DNA of 64,000 bases from Acuticoccus sp051016205 (GCA_051016205.1 CP136534.1:3906001-3970000); one strand, 5' to 3'. Positions 37,001 to 47,500 are shown, counted from the stretch's first letter. Notes: generated from the sequence alone by a model not told the origin. Translations and numbers: made by a program.

Positions 37001-37552
37001 GAGGCCATAGTCCAAGACCTCCTGCAGGTCGCAAGGGTTGAAGAACGGCATCTCAAAGTGCTGGAGCGCAAACTCCGACTGGGCCGGCAGGATGGAGGAT
37101 TTGGCAAGGAGATCATCGCCGCAAAGGGCAAGGGCGCCGCCGTGGCGCGCGGTGCCTGAGGCGGTCGCCTGGCGCAAGACATCGCCGGCGCGATCCACAC
37201 CGGGGGCCTTGCCGTACCAGATGCCCACAACACCGTCATAGTCGGTGCCCTTGCCGTGAAGGCCCACCTTCTGTGTGCCCCAGACGGCGGTCGCCCCAAG
37301 CTCCTCGTTGATGCCTGGCTGAAAGTGGATGTCGCGCGGAAGAAGGCGCTTCTTGTTACGCTCAAGCTCCTGGTCGACGCCGCCAAGGGGCGAACCGCGA
37401 TAGCCTGAGAAGAACACACCCGTTTTCAGGCCTGCCGCCTCGTCCATCGTCCTTTGGTCGATGGCAATGCGGATCAGCGCCTGGATGCCTGTGAGGTACA
37501 CCCGGCCCCTGTCCAGCTCATACTTGTCGTTCAGGCTGACGTTGCGCGTCAT
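34046..37552 (-). CDS. Indolepyruvate:ferredoxin oxidoreductase, fused large form
   Basis: Encodes 1168 residues from the ATG at 37552 with AAGGAGG upstream (CTTCAAGGAGGCTTGAGACC). The order is: pyrimidine-binding domain of the IorA type (GVFFSGYRGSPLGGVDQEL), a TPP-binding domain (GEGVPWVGQAPF, NMGDGTYYHSG), a ferredoxin-like Cys motif (CEGCGDCSVQSNC), the IorB-like gamma domain (ITGIGGFGVTTVGAVLAM), and a C-terminal DUF6537-like region. It decarboxylates aryl pyruvates to aryl acetyl-CoA, ending aromatic amino-acid breakdown. The product would suit the arylacetate-like catabolic genes nearby. A divergent Lrp/AsnC gene follows its promoter. Confidence 0.94.
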   Translation of the reverse strand: MTRNVSLNDKYELDRGRVYLTGIQALIRIAIDQRTMDEAAGLKTGVFFSGYRGSPLGGVDQELERNKKRLLPRDIHFQPGINEELGATAVWGTQKVGLHGKGTDYDGVVGIWYGKAPGVDRAGDVLRQATASGTARHGGALALCGDDLLAKSSILPAQSEFALQHFEMPFFNPCDLQEVLDYGLHAIAMSRYAGNWSGLICVADTMDASGLVSVDPSRLRFVYPKSADPRAEHTINRPLHLGTRLETERLLRDIRLPAVKAYVRANRLDGFAYGSERGRVGFVATGKAYRDLLQAFDLLGIDETRARQLGLSVYKVAVPWPLETDGLIQFARGKEKLVLVEHKRAFLEPQIKAALYGLSDDVRPPVWGKTTPHGEPFLSDVLELRPQDLVQALMDIVPGAREDARMRATAQRMVEQAAWAAGHAEGGQRTAYFCSGCPHSTSTKVPEGSRALPGIGCHAMSEINGNTTDGQVAMGGEGVPWVGQAPFSRDGHVFVNMGDGTYYHSGILAIRQAVAANVSVTYKILFNDAVAMTGGQVHDGPLTVGDISRQMIAEGAGKVVIVTEEPELYENAHNVAPGVPVVHRDELMPLQEACARHQGVSVIIYDQTCAAEKRRRRKRGTFKDPDLRLVINPRVCEGCGDCSVQSNCISVEPLATQFGEKRTINQSTCNKDFSCVKGFCPSFAYVEGAALKKADTVAMDFERLVAGLQTPRKGGLTATHNVLITGIGGFGVTTVGAVLAMAGHIDGLSVSTLDMTGLAQKNGPVTSHVRFGPAESAIEGPRVPAASLDTLIASDMLVACNADSLSMVAADRTLAVANTKVQPTAEFVMKRVLSFNEERMVRTLKEGASEFLPVDAAHVAEKLFGDQIFMNMLLVGVAFQKGGLPLSAEAVEQAITLNGAAVERNIAAFRAGRVLVASPQTIAAAVGERSKVAPMTLDERIAFFTDELTNYQNAAYAARFTEAIASLREADVARGDGSLKLTRAAVESLYKAMAYKDEYEVARLYTAPEYKKTLLETFEDPRRVKLMLAPPLLSRTDPATGRPKKRAFGPWIFPVLGVLARLKGLRGTWADPFTRSEERKHERQMVEMALQDIALAAKTVGSARYSLLCELLRVPTTVRGFGSVKAQNREEALIRRKALLTQLERHEGPSTNLLPPSRAGAATLIAAE

Positions 37553-37684
37553 GGTCTCAAGCCTCCTTGAAGGGGTTTTTCGCGCACACCTCATCGCCGT
37601 GCGCGGACCCCATTGCGGCAAGGACTAATTTGTTCTCGATTGCGCGAACTATCTGTGCTTTCTTTGACCTTCGAGACGGTCCAA

Positions 37685-38191
37685 ATGCAAAAAATGACTA
37701 CCAACGGCACTGAAAAGGGAGAAATCGTTCTCGACGCTGCGGATCGTAAGATTCTGCGTGCCATGCAGAGCGACGCATCCCAGTCCGTGAGCGAGATTGC
37801 GGCCGCAGCAGGCCTCAGCCAGACCCCCTGTTGGCGCCGAATCAAGCGCATGAAGGATCAGGGGGTGATTCGCGCCATCGTGGCGCATTTGGACCAGGAG
37901 GCCGTGGGCCTTGCCTTCACGTCCTACGCGTTCGTCAAACTGGTGCTGCCGAGCCGTGAAAACATGGAGCGGTTCGACCGCATGGTGATGCGCTGGCCCG
38001 AGGTGGTCACCTGCGAGCGCGTCACCGGAGCCGTGGACTACCTGATCAAAGTGGTGGCGCGGGACATCAAAGAATACGACGAGTTTTTGCGCCACAAACT
38101 GCTCGACAGCGACCTTGTGAGCGACGTTCAGTCCCGCATTGTCGTCTCAACCGTGAAAGAGACGGCGGCCCTACCGATTCCCGATCCGTAA
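37685..38191 (+). CDS. Lrp/AsnC-family transcriptional regulator
   Basis: About 168 residues from the ATG at 37685 (or 37694); longer starts upstream lack family sequence. The HTH (LDAADRKILRAMQSDASQSV, SEIAAAAGLSQTPCWRRIKR) is followed by the AsnC effector domain (VVTCERVTGAVDYLIKVV). It is divergent from the indolepyruvate oxidoreductase gene with 132 bases between them, so it most likely controls that gene in response to an amino acid. Confidence 0.93.
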   Translation: MQKMTTNGTEKGEIVLDAADRKILRAMQSDASQSVSEIAAAAGLSQTPCWRRIKRMKDQGVIRAIVAHLDQEAVGLAFTSYAFVKLVLPSRENMERFDRMVMRWPEVVTCERVTGAVDYLIKVVARDIKEYDEFLRHKLLDSDLVSDVQSRIVVSTVKETAALPIPDP

Positions 38192-38215
38192 CTGGCAGTG
38201 CGGGCTGAGCCCGTG

Positions 38216-38383
38216 TCAGTTGCGCCGATCCTGCCTGTCGTGCCCATTGCGGCGCACAGGAAGGGGGCGCGGCTCGTACCAGTCCCGCCGGAACCACGTT
38301 TTGGCAAAAACGCGGCTCATGACGAGAAGGGTGATGGCGGTGATGGCCGTCATGGCAATGGCCAGGAGTCCCGCTTCAATCAT
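38216..38383 (-). CDS. Small membrane protein, 55 aa
   Basis: The ATG at 38383 overlaps the stop of the preceding 87-residue membrane protein (ATGA) and is preceded by GAGGAGG. The protein has one transmembrane helix (about residues 3-21: AGLLAIAMTAITAITLLVM) and a basic, tryptophan-containing cytoplasmic tail (WFRRDWYEPRPLPVRRNG). No family is recognised. The strong ribosome site and coupling support a genuine gene, and it would be missed by a 60-residue cutoff. Confidence 0.7.
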   Translation of the reverse strand: MIEAGLLAIAMTAITAITLLVMSRVFAKTWFRRDWYEPRPLPVRRNGHDRQDRRN

Positions 38384-38643
38384 TCAAGCCTCCTCAACTC
38401 GTAGAGTGCCAATAAATGTAAGCCGATCCAGGTCAAAAACAAACCGGCGGTGGTGAGATAAAGGATCCACCGTGGCGGTGCGGTCAGATGATCGCCCAAA
38501 ACGAAGGTGCTGACGGGCGTCAAAATGGCGAACACCACAAGGTTGACCGCCACACGGTTGAGGAACTCCGACCACGCCTTCACGCGCTCTTTACGCACGT
38601 CAGAGTGGGGGTCGGCCCCAGGATCTTGGGGTCTGCGCGCCAT
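38380..38643 (-). CDS. Small two-helix membrane protein, 87 aa
   Basis: Starts at ATG 38643 (a GTG at 38646 is in frame). A polar N-terminus (ARRPQDPGADPHSDVRKERV) is followed by transmembrane helices at about residues 28-48 and 58-80. It is 13 to 16 bases after prfC and is probably co-transcribed with it. No family that I can name with confidence; the pattern of a short soluble N-terminus and two helices is typical of small conserved alphaproteobacterial membrane proteins. Confidence 0.75.
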   Translation of the reverse strand: MARRPQDPGADPHSDVRKERVKAWSEFLNRVAVNLVVFAILTPVSTFVLGDHLTAPPRWILYLTTAGLFLTWIGLHLLALYELRRLE

Positions 38644-38658
38644 CACTCGCCGAGCCCG

Positions 38659-40272
<1,614 letters not shown>

Positions 40273-40659
40273 GGGGGTGATGTAGCGGTGCGGGCGGCGG
40301 GTGGGAAGGTGGGGCCAGCATGGCAGCCCTCAACTGACTAACCCTACCCCACATAGTCTCGCTGATCCCCACGAAAATCTCATATGCAACCCTTTTTCGG
40401 ACTAGGTGACGAAAACAATCTCTCTAATTTTCCACAAAAATTCTGTCTATGCTATTTAGATGATCGAGCATGACTCGGTGGAACCACACTTTAGTACCCC
40501 ACGAATGAATGGCAAATCACTATCTGATACACGGTCAACATCGTTACTCCATTGGGCGACCCTACATTCAAGCCAAAGATGACACATATACACCGCGTGT
40601 TTTGTTCAGTTAGAGTTCATCCTCCTACCAGCATTCGTACATTTTGACTGGAGAATATA
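40273..40659. other. AT-rich intergenic stretch between prfC and the orphan ORF
   Basis: These 387 bases start GC-rich near prfC and turn strongly AT-rich from about 40370, with no ORF of note. Candidate promoter hexamers can be seen (for example around TATGCT at 40448) but none is convincing. No repeat borders, tRNA or integrase site was recognised. Confidence 0.5.
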
Positions 40660-42039
40660 GTGATCAACAAACGCCGCGCTCTAGTTGACAACGCCACCCT
40701 GAGCGGCGTGGAACGTATCACTGGCGTTAGCCGCACGCGAAATCTCAGCAATATCGAGAATGATATCCTTTGTCTTGAGAAACTTGTAACCGCAATTTTA
40801 TTTAGTGACGAATTAATTGGCGTTGACGATTATAAAATCGCGTATAGATCACGCAGACTAAAAGACTTTAATTTTGTAAATTTTCTAAATATTGACAAAA
40901 TGAAGTATAATTCCTTCGCTGCAGACGCTGCCACCTTTGCCCGGACCATGTCGTTCGAGTTTGAAGGAACCAAGCCGGCTGGTAACGTTATTGGTTTTTT
41001 TGAGGCTCTTCGAATAGAACCTCAGCTACGATGGAACATTTGGACATCTAGCGAGTATCTTACGTTATCGCTTTTAGTCGAAAACCCTAAGAATTCAATG
41101 TATGAAGATTCCATCGATGCTATTTTTCGTAATGAAGAGACAGATCGAGAAATTGTCGCTGCGGGGACAAACCATGAGCCAAATCTGATCCTTCCGGAGC
41201 GCCCAGACATTCGATCTGTAAAAGAACTAATAAGCACCTTCAAAAGAGAAAATCCAAACTATGCGGGCACTGATGGCAAGAGTGCACTTGAGCGAATAGT
41301 ATTCGGTTATGGGTGGGCTGCTGAGCGGTCGTACTTTTACAACTCAGTGGCGCATGCGGAGGGGGCAGATACATACCTAGCACCCCTTCGCGATGCATTC
41401 TGCGAAAGCTGCTGTCGAATCGATCTTCCGTCACAAGTTAACTATTTGATCAATACGTTAAAAGCCAACTCCCAGGAGAGTCTCGTCGCCATTCTTGAGC
41501 CGACAGGTCAAGCAAGGTTCGTGATGCGATTGCCGTTTTTTACAGCATATCTCATTTCACAAGTCGCCAACCCACAAGAATGCATCGAACTCGCGATATC
41601 GATGCGGAACAAAGCCGAGTTCTCGGAATGCCGGGACATCCTTCAGAATCTCCATAATTTGACTCAAGCAGAAAGGATTAAGTATTCAAATAGTATAATT
41701 ATCTATCTAGAGCAGTCTCTGACCGCAATGATGAATAAGTATTGTGTATCAACGCAGAATGGCCCACAATTTTCGGTATCAATTGGTTTATCGGGTATAG
41801 GTATAGATATTGGAACAACACTCGGCAAACTTTTTAGACCCTATAGAAATCGACCATTCTCACGAGTTTTCCGTAATATTGCTCATGATATGGTAAACGT
41901 GGAGCAACTCGGAACCCTATATGAAAAGCTTTGCTCTTCAATACAAAAACACCCTAAGGCAACTCACTCAAGTGTATCGAAAGCACCAAAATTCGTAGAG
42001 CGTAAAAGTGGTCAACACGGGCGCCCTGCGAAGCTGTAG
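40660..42039 (+). CDS. Unrecognised protein, 459 aa, in AT-rich (probably acquired) DNA
   Basis: The GTG at 40660 has GGAG at 40650-40653. The codons are rich in A/T at the third position, unlike every other gene here. The protein is mostly helical and soluble, with no signal peptide or clear catalytic motif. It contains DGKSALERIVFGYGWAAERS and Cys-containing CESCCRIDLP in its middle, and a basic C-terminus (KFVERKSGQHGRPAKL). I recognise no family. Single-gene, AT-rich insertion and lack of neighbours of its type suggest horizontal acquisition; a phage, defence or regulatory role is possible but not shown. Confidence 0.75.
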   Translation: MINKRRALVDNATLSGVERITGVSRTRNLSNIENDILCLEKLVTAILFSDELIGVDDYKIAYRSRRLKDFNFVNFLNIDKMKYNSFAADAATFARTMSFEFEGTKPAGNVIGFFEALRIEPQLRWNIWTSSEYLTLSLLVENPKNSMYEDSIDAIFRNEETDREIVAAGTNHEPNLILPERPDIRSVKELISTFKRENPNYAGTDGKSALERIVFGYGWAAERSYFYNSVAHAEGADTYLAPLRDAFCESCCRIDLPSQVNYLINTLKANSQESLVAILEPTGQARFVMRLPFFTAYLISQVANPQECIELAISMRNKAEFSECRDILQNLHNLTQAERIKYSNSIIIYLEQSLTAMMNKYCVSTQNGPQFSVSIGLSGIGIDIGTTLGKLFRPYRNRPFSRVFRNIAHDMVNVEQLGTLYEKLCSSIQKHPKATHSSVSKAPKFVERKSGQHGRPAKL

Positions 42040-42207
42040 CCATAAATAGTTGTATCTATTGGAATATTTTGGTATTGAGGGTGGTTTTGAGAGCAAAACT
42101 TTCCATGTTGCGTGCGCTTCAAAGATCGAAAAAACAGCAAGCCTGGCTTGACGTCACTCAAGCATCGTCGTGGATTTATTGTTCACAACGAATTCGGTAA
42201 TACTATG

Positions 42208-42243
42208 ACTGGTATGTATAATTTTAGGATTATGTCTACCAGT
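42208..42243. terminator. Long-loop inverted repeat after the AT-rich ORF
   Basis: ACTGGTA at 42208-42214 and TACCAGT at 42237-42243 form a 7-bp inverted repeat with a 22-base AT-rich loop, about 170 bases after the ORF stop. It could be a terminator of the ORF or a junction of the AT-rich insert; evidence is weak. Confidence 0.3.
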
Positions 42244-42301
42244 TTATACAAGATTTGGTAGTGCCCACTTATTCTGAGCGCTTACTGCACCGAACAAAGC
42301 A

Positions 42302-42883
42302 TCATCCTCCTCTTTCCCCCAAAGCCTCCACCTCGGCCAAAAACCGCTCTCGCCGCTCCTGCCCCTTATCCACCTGCCCAAACACCGTGTCGCGCACAGG
42401 CTTGAAGCCGGACATCTTGAGAATCATCCCCTCTAGCGCACGCAACGAGTGGGAGCGGTAAAGGAGGCGGAAGACCAGTTTTGGCATGCCCATGGTCACA
42501 ATGACGCGGGCGGACTTGCCCACCATGTTCTGGGCCGGCCAGCCGACACCGTCCTTCTGGGTGGCAAGGAAAAAGTCGCCACGGCCCAGCTGCTCCAAAA
42601 ACACTTTTAGCTTGCCGGGCACGGTGCCGAGCCACAGGGGATAGACCAGAACCACATGGTCGGCCGCGTCCACCAGCGTCTGCGCCTCCAAAACCTCCCC
42701 CGTGGCAGGGGCGGCAAAGGCATGGCTGTTGGTGAGGAAGCCAAGCTCCATCTCGCCAATGGCGATTCGCGACACCGTGTGCCCGGCGCTTTCTGCTCCT
42801 TTTGCATAAGCATCGGCAATGGCAGCGGCGAATCGCTCCGCCGACGGGTCAGGATGTCCGTTGATGACGCAGATGTTCTTCAT
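42302..42883 (-). CDS. Flavodoxin-fold NAD(P)H:quinone oxidoreductase (MdaB/NQO-like)
   Basis: Encodes 193 residues from ATG 42883. The N-terminus is INGHPDPSAERFAAAIADAY, then VLVYPLWLGTVPGKLKVFLEQ and ARVIVTMGMP, the Flavodoxin_2 (FMN/FAD-binding) pattern. It should reduce quinones or similar compounds by two electrons in the cytoplasm, often as protection from oxidative stress. Alone in its unit, between the AT-rich patch and an orphan TRAP receptor. Confidence 0.9.
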   Translation of the reverse strand: MKNICVINGHPDPSAERFAAAIADAYAKGAESAGHTVSRIAIGEMELGFLTNSHAFAAPATGEVLEAQTLVDAADHVVLVYPLWLGTVPGKLKVFLEQLGRGDFFLATQKDGVGWPAQNMVGKSARVIVTMGMPKLVFRLLYRSHSLRALEGMILKMSGFKPVRDTVFGQVDKGQERRERFLAEVEALGERGG

Positions 42884-43197
42884 GCTCGGCCTTCGGCGCA
42901 AAGTGTGCGCGGACCCTAGCCAAGCGCCCCATCAACCCATTGCGTTTTCGCAAAAAACGCCGGCGCAGGGACAACGTTGTCGGGCCCTAAAACCCTGTCG
43001 TCCCGCGCACGGCGTTTGATGTGAGAGGCTCCCTCACTGCCTCTGTCGACGAGGCTTGGCAGGGACAATGACACGGAAAAATCGCAATGCAAGAGGGATA
43101 GTGAACGATCGCTACAATGAACGATTCAGATAAATGGTTTCAGACCGCCATTTTGGACAATTGTTGTGCAAAGACGGTCTGAAAACGGCCGGCGCCA
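42884..43197. other. Intergenic region upstream of the quinone reductase
   Basis: The 314 bases hold no gene. They contain the promoter of the quinone reductase on the minus strand and two TGAACGAT copies at 43102-43109 and 43118-43125, 16 bases apart, which could be a regulator site. The hairpin at 43138-43184 belongs to the end of the TRAP receptor gene. Confidence 0.5.
43138..43184 (-). terminator. Hairpin downstream of the TRAP receptor gene
   Basis: TTTCAGACCG at 43138-43147 pairs perfectly with CGGTCTGAAA at 43175-43184, with a 27-base loop containing the palindrome ACAATTGT. It starts 14 bases after the stop codon on the minus strand. No T run; a processing or weak termination structure. 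Confidence 0.45.
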
Positions 43198-44220
43198 TTA
43201 CTCGTGGCGGGCAATGGCCTGCATGGCAGCGTCGATCAAATCTTGTCCGCCAACGGCTTCTTCACTCACTTGAGCGGCCCAATCGGCGCGCACCTTGGCG
43301 TGAACCTCGGCAAAGTCTGCCGACGCCTCGTCCGACAGGCGTGACAGGTCCATGCCGGCGGTCTCCGCTGCCCCCTCGCCGCGACGCTCCATCTCATCCC
43401 AGGCAGCGCCAATCTCACCGGCAATGGCAACGCCCGAATGGTCGTCGATGATCGCCTTCAAGTCGTCAGGCAGAGCGTCGTAGCGCTCCTTGTTCATGGC
43501 AAACAGGAAGACGGCTGTGCCGAAGCGGTCCCCTTCGCTGAGCTCCACAGCGCTCTCGGCCATCTCGGTAATCTTCAATGGCAACGCCACCTCGAAGGGG
43601 ATCAGGGCCCCGTCCACAGCCCCGCGCGAAATCGCGGTGGGAAGTTCCGGCACAGGCATCCCCACAGGTTCAGCGCCCCAGGCTTCCACCATCATCGCCC
43701 CCGTGCGCGAGGGGGAGCGCACCTTGAGGCCCGCAGCACCGGCAAGGTCCTCGATGGGCGGGCGCGTCAAAAACAAGGCATTGCCTGCGTGCACATGCAC
43801 CAGAAGGGGTTTGACCGCCTCAAGATCAGGGGCCAACGCCCCCATCATGTCTTGAATGGCAAGGGTGGTGACCTTGGCGCTCTTCTTGTGGACGCCTGGC
43901 AGCTCAAACACTTCTAGGCGGGGGAAGACGCCTGGGGTGTAGCCAGGCAGCGTCCAGACAATGTCGACCGTGCCGTCGCGCACCTGCGAATAAAGTTCCG
44001 GCGGCCGCCCCCCCAACGCCATGGACGGGAAGATCTCAAAGGCAAGGCGCCCGCCGGAGGCCTCGCTCACCCGCTTCGCCCAGGGCTCGATCAAGACGGT
44101 CTGCGCCGGCGAGGTGGGGCCCAGGAAGTGCTGAATGGTGAACGTGTGCTCCTGCGCGCTGCCTTTGGTGGGCAACCCAGCAAGGACCAGCGCCCCGAAC
44201 CCGACAATGAGACCCTTCAC
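43198..44220 (-). CDS. Orphan TRAP transporter solute-binding protein (DctP family)
   Basis: Encodes about 340 residues from a GTG at 44220 with GGAAAGGA just upstream; the longer frame to 44349 is not family sequence. A signal peptide (GLPTKGSAQ|EH) precedes the DctP fold: TIQHFLGPTSPAQT, EPWAKRVSEASGGRLAFEIFPSMALGG, GLKVRSPSRTGAMMVEAWGAEPV, GAVDGALIPFEV. It binds organic acids in the periplasm. No DctQ or DctM gene is adjacent, so it must use a permease encoded elsewhere or serve another role. Confidence 0.9.
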   Translation of the reverse strand: MKGLIVGFGALVLAGLPTKGSAQEHTFTIQHFLGPTSPAQTVLIEPWAKRVSEASGGRLAFEIFPSMALGGRPPELYSQVRDGTVDIVWTLPGYTPGVFPRLEVFELPGVHKKSAKVTTLAIQDMMGALAPDLEAVKPLLVHVHAGNALFLTRPPIEDLAGAAGLKVRSPSRTGAMMVEAWGAEPVGMPVPELPTAISRGAVDGALIPFEVALPLKITEMAESAVELSEGDRFGTAVFLFAMNKERYDALPDDLKAIIDDHSGVAIAGEIGAAWDEMERRGEGAAETAGMDLSRLSDEASADFAEVHAKVRADWAAQVSEEAVGGQDLIDAAMQAIARHE

Positions 44221-44598
44221 GACATTCCTTTCCACATTTGGTGAAGACCTGTCTTGCCCCATCCGCGCCCGCCGGCGCAAACCCATCGGCCAAGAGCGGC
44301 GCTTTGTCCGCCCTCGCCATCCGTTGCAAATCATGAGAACATAACGCATACAAAATTTATGCGCACGATCTGGGAGGCAGCGCGGCGCGTCAGGAGTTCT
44401 TTAACGACTTATCCGGCATCTAGTTGGTCGGAGGGTGCACGACCACCATATATGGTGTGTCGGGGGATAACCGATTGACCGGGGATAACCATCGTCGTCC
44501 ACAGGAAGACGCGGTCCTCCCCCTTCCTTTCGATCCCTGAAGACAAGCACCTTCCGGAGCCCAGAACGCCCACGACGGCCGAGACGAAGGATTTCACG
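44221..44598. promoter_or_regulatory. Divergent control region between the TRAP receptor and nrdJ
   Basis: The 378 bases hold no ORF. They include the inverted repeat GCATA-N7-TATGC at 44346-44362, the NrdR-box-like palindrome at 44443-44458 and two GGGGATAACC copies at 44463-44472 and 44481-44490. No B12-box or cobalamin riboswitch pattern was seen. Confidence 0.5.
44443..44458 (+). promoter_or_regulatory. NrdR-box-like palindrome upstream of nrdJ
   Basis: CCACCATATATGGTGT matches the NrdR consensus acaCwAtATaTwGtgt at 13 of 16 positions, with the central ATATAT and the flanking CAC/GTG intact. It lies about 140 bases before the nrdJ start. NrdR boxes are usually paired; I could not find a convincing second box, so the site may act singly. 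Confidence 0.6.
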
Positions 44599-47500
44599 AT
44601 GCGGATTGAGCGGCGCTACACGAAGGACGGTTCCTCCCCCTATGACGGCATCGCGTTTCGCACCGCCGTGTCGGAGATTCGCAATCCTGACGGCTCCACC
44701 GTGTTTCGCCTGGACAATGTCATGGTGCCCGAAGCCTGGAGCCAGGTGGCCACCGACATCATCGCCCAAAAATATTTCCGCAAGGCCGGTGTCCCTGCCA
44801 GGCTGAAGCCGGTGGACGAAACCAGCGTGCCGTTCTGGCTGCGCCGCTCCGTCCCCGACACCGAGGCCCTAAGCGCCTTGCCAGAGGACGAGCGTTCGGT
44901 GGGCGAAACCGACAGCCGCGCCGTGTTCGACCGTCTGGCGGGGGCGTGGACGTACTGGGGCTGGAAGGGCGGCTATTTCGATGGCGAGACGGACGCGCAG
45001 GCCTTTTATGACGAGCTGCGCTACATGCTCGCCACCCAAAAGGCTGCCCCCAACTCCCCCCAGTGGTTCAACACGGGGCTGCACTGGGCCTACGGCATCG
45101 ATGGGCCGAGCCAGGGCCACTATTATGTGGACCCCGACAAGGGCGAACTCGTCCGCTCCAACAGCGCTTACGAGCATCCCCAGCCCCACGCCTGCTTCAT
45201 CCAGTCCGTGTCCGACGATCTGGTCAACGATGGCGGCATCATGGACCTTTGGGTGCGTGAGGCGCGGCTGTTCAAGTATGGCTCGGGCACGGGCTCCAAC
45301 TTCTCGGCCATCCGCGGCGAAGGGGAGCGGCTGTCGGGCGGCGGCAAATCCTCGGGCCTGATGAGCTTTTTGAAGATCGGCGACCGTGCGGCAGGGGCCA
45401 TCAAGTCCGGCGGCACCACACGGCGCGCGGCCAAGATGGTGGTGGTGGACATCGACCACCCCGACATTGAGGACTACATCGACTGGAAGGTGCGCGAGGA
45501 GCAAAAGGTCGCCGCCCTCGTCACCGGCTCCAAGGTGGTCAAGCAGCAGCTGACGGCGGTCATGAAGGCCTGCGTCAACTGCGAGGGTTCGGGCGATGAT
45601 TGCTTCGACCCCGCGAAAAACCCTGCCCTGAAGCGGGAGATCAAAGCGGCCAAGAAGGCCCATGTGCCGGAAAACTATATCCGCCGCGTGGTGCAGTTCG
45701 CCCGCCAAGGCTACACCTCCATCGAGTTTCCGATCTTCAACACGGACTGGGATTCAGAGGCCTACCTCACCGTTTCGGGCCAGAACTCCAACAACTCCGT
45801 GCGCGTCACCGACGAGTTTTTGCACGCGGTGGAAGAGGACAAGCCCTGGGACCTCACCTGGAGGATCACGGGTGAGGTGAAAAAGTCCGTCTCCGCCAAA
45901 GAGTTGTGGGGCAAGGTGGGGGAAGCGGCGTGGGCCTCGGCCGACCCCGGCATCCAGTTCCACACCACCATCAACGATTGGCACACCTGCCCGGCAGGGG
46001 GTGAGATCCGCGCGTCCAACCCGTGCTCTGAGTACATGTTCCTGGACGACACGGCCTGCAACCTTGCTTCCTTGAACCTCCTTCAGTTCAAGACCGATGA
46101 CGGTGTGTTCCACATCGACCTGTTCGAACACGCTGTGAAGCTGTGGACGATGGTGCTGGAGATTTCCGTCACCATGGCGCAGTTCCCCTCGGCGGAGATT
46201 GCCCAACGCTCTTACGATTATCGCACCCTCGGCCTTGGCTTTGCCAACATCGGCGGGCTGCTGATGGTCTCGGGCATTCCCTACGATTCGCCCACAGGCC
46301 GGGCCATTTGCGGGGCCATCAGCGCCATCATGACGGGCGTGTCCTACGCGACGTCTGCGGAGATGGCGCGCGACCTCGGCGCCTTCCCCCGCTACCAGGA
46401 AAACGCGGACTCCATGCTGCGCGTCATGCGCAACCACCGCCTTGCCGCCCATGGCGAGGCCAAGGGCTATGAGGCGCTTGCCACCCTCCCCGTCCCCCTC
46501 GACAAGGCCGCCTGCCCCGACCCCAAGCTTGTGGAGCGCGCGGGCGCTGCCTGGGACCGTGCCCTTGCCCTCGGGCAAAAGCACGGCTTCCGCAACGCGC
46601 AGGCGACCGTGATTGCCCCCACAGGCACCATCGGCCTTGTAATGGATTGCGACACAACGGGGATTGAGCCCGACTTTGCGCTGGTGAAGTTCAAGAAGCT
46701 TGCCGGTGGCGGCTACTTCAAGATCATCAACCGCGCCGTTCCCCAGGCGCTGCGGGTGCTGGGCTACGACAAGGCCCGACGCGAGGCGATCATCAACTAC
46801 GCCGTCGGCCATGGCTCCCTTGAAGGGGCGCCGCACATCAACGCCAAAAGTCTTGCGGAAAAGGGGCTGCCTGAGGCGGCCATCGCGGCCATCGAGGAGG
46901 GGCTTGCCAGCGCCTTCGACATCCGCTTTGCCATCAACAAGTGGACCATTGGCGAGGATGTGCTGGTCAAGGTGCTCGGCGTCACGCCTGAGACGCTGAA
47001 CGACCCTGAGTTCAACGTGCTCGAAGCCCTCGGCTTCACCAAGGCTGAGATCGAGGCGGCCAACATCCACGTGTGCGGTGCCATGACCCTTGAGGGGGCA
47101 CCCCACCTTCTGGACGAGCATCTGCCCGTGTTCGACTGCGCCAATGCGTGCGGCCGGCTTGGCACGCGCTTCCTGTCGGTGGAAAGCCACATTCGCATGA
47201 TGGCGGCGGCCCAGCCCTTCATCTCGGGCGCCATCTCCAAGACCATCAACATGCCCAACGATGCCGCCGTTGAGGATTGCAGCGCCGCGTACGAGCTCTC
47301 CTGGAAGCTGGGGGTGAAGGCAAACGCCCTTTACCGCGATGGATCCAAGCTCTCCCAGCCCTTGTCGGCGCAGCTCATCTCCGACGACGAGGACGAGGTG
47401 GAGGAGATCCTCGCCGAACCTGCCGCCAAGCGCACAGCCGCCATTGCCGAGCGCCTTGTGGAGCGTGTGGTGGAGCGCGAGGTGGTGGTCCGCTCACGCG

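Noticed and set aside
38198..38404. Plus-strand frame of 68 codons after the Lrp gene
   Set aside because: The minus strand here has a 55-residue coding sequence with strong ribosome site and an ATGA overlap; this frame is its shadow.
42255..42461. Small plus-strand frame of 68 codons at the right border of the AT-rich patch
   Set aside because: Most of it is opposite the quinone reductase gene, and no ribosome site is visible.
44221..44598. Cobalamin riboswitch before nrdJ
   Set aside because: I looked for a B12-box and conserved stems and found none; only a NrdR-like palindrome and short repeats are present.
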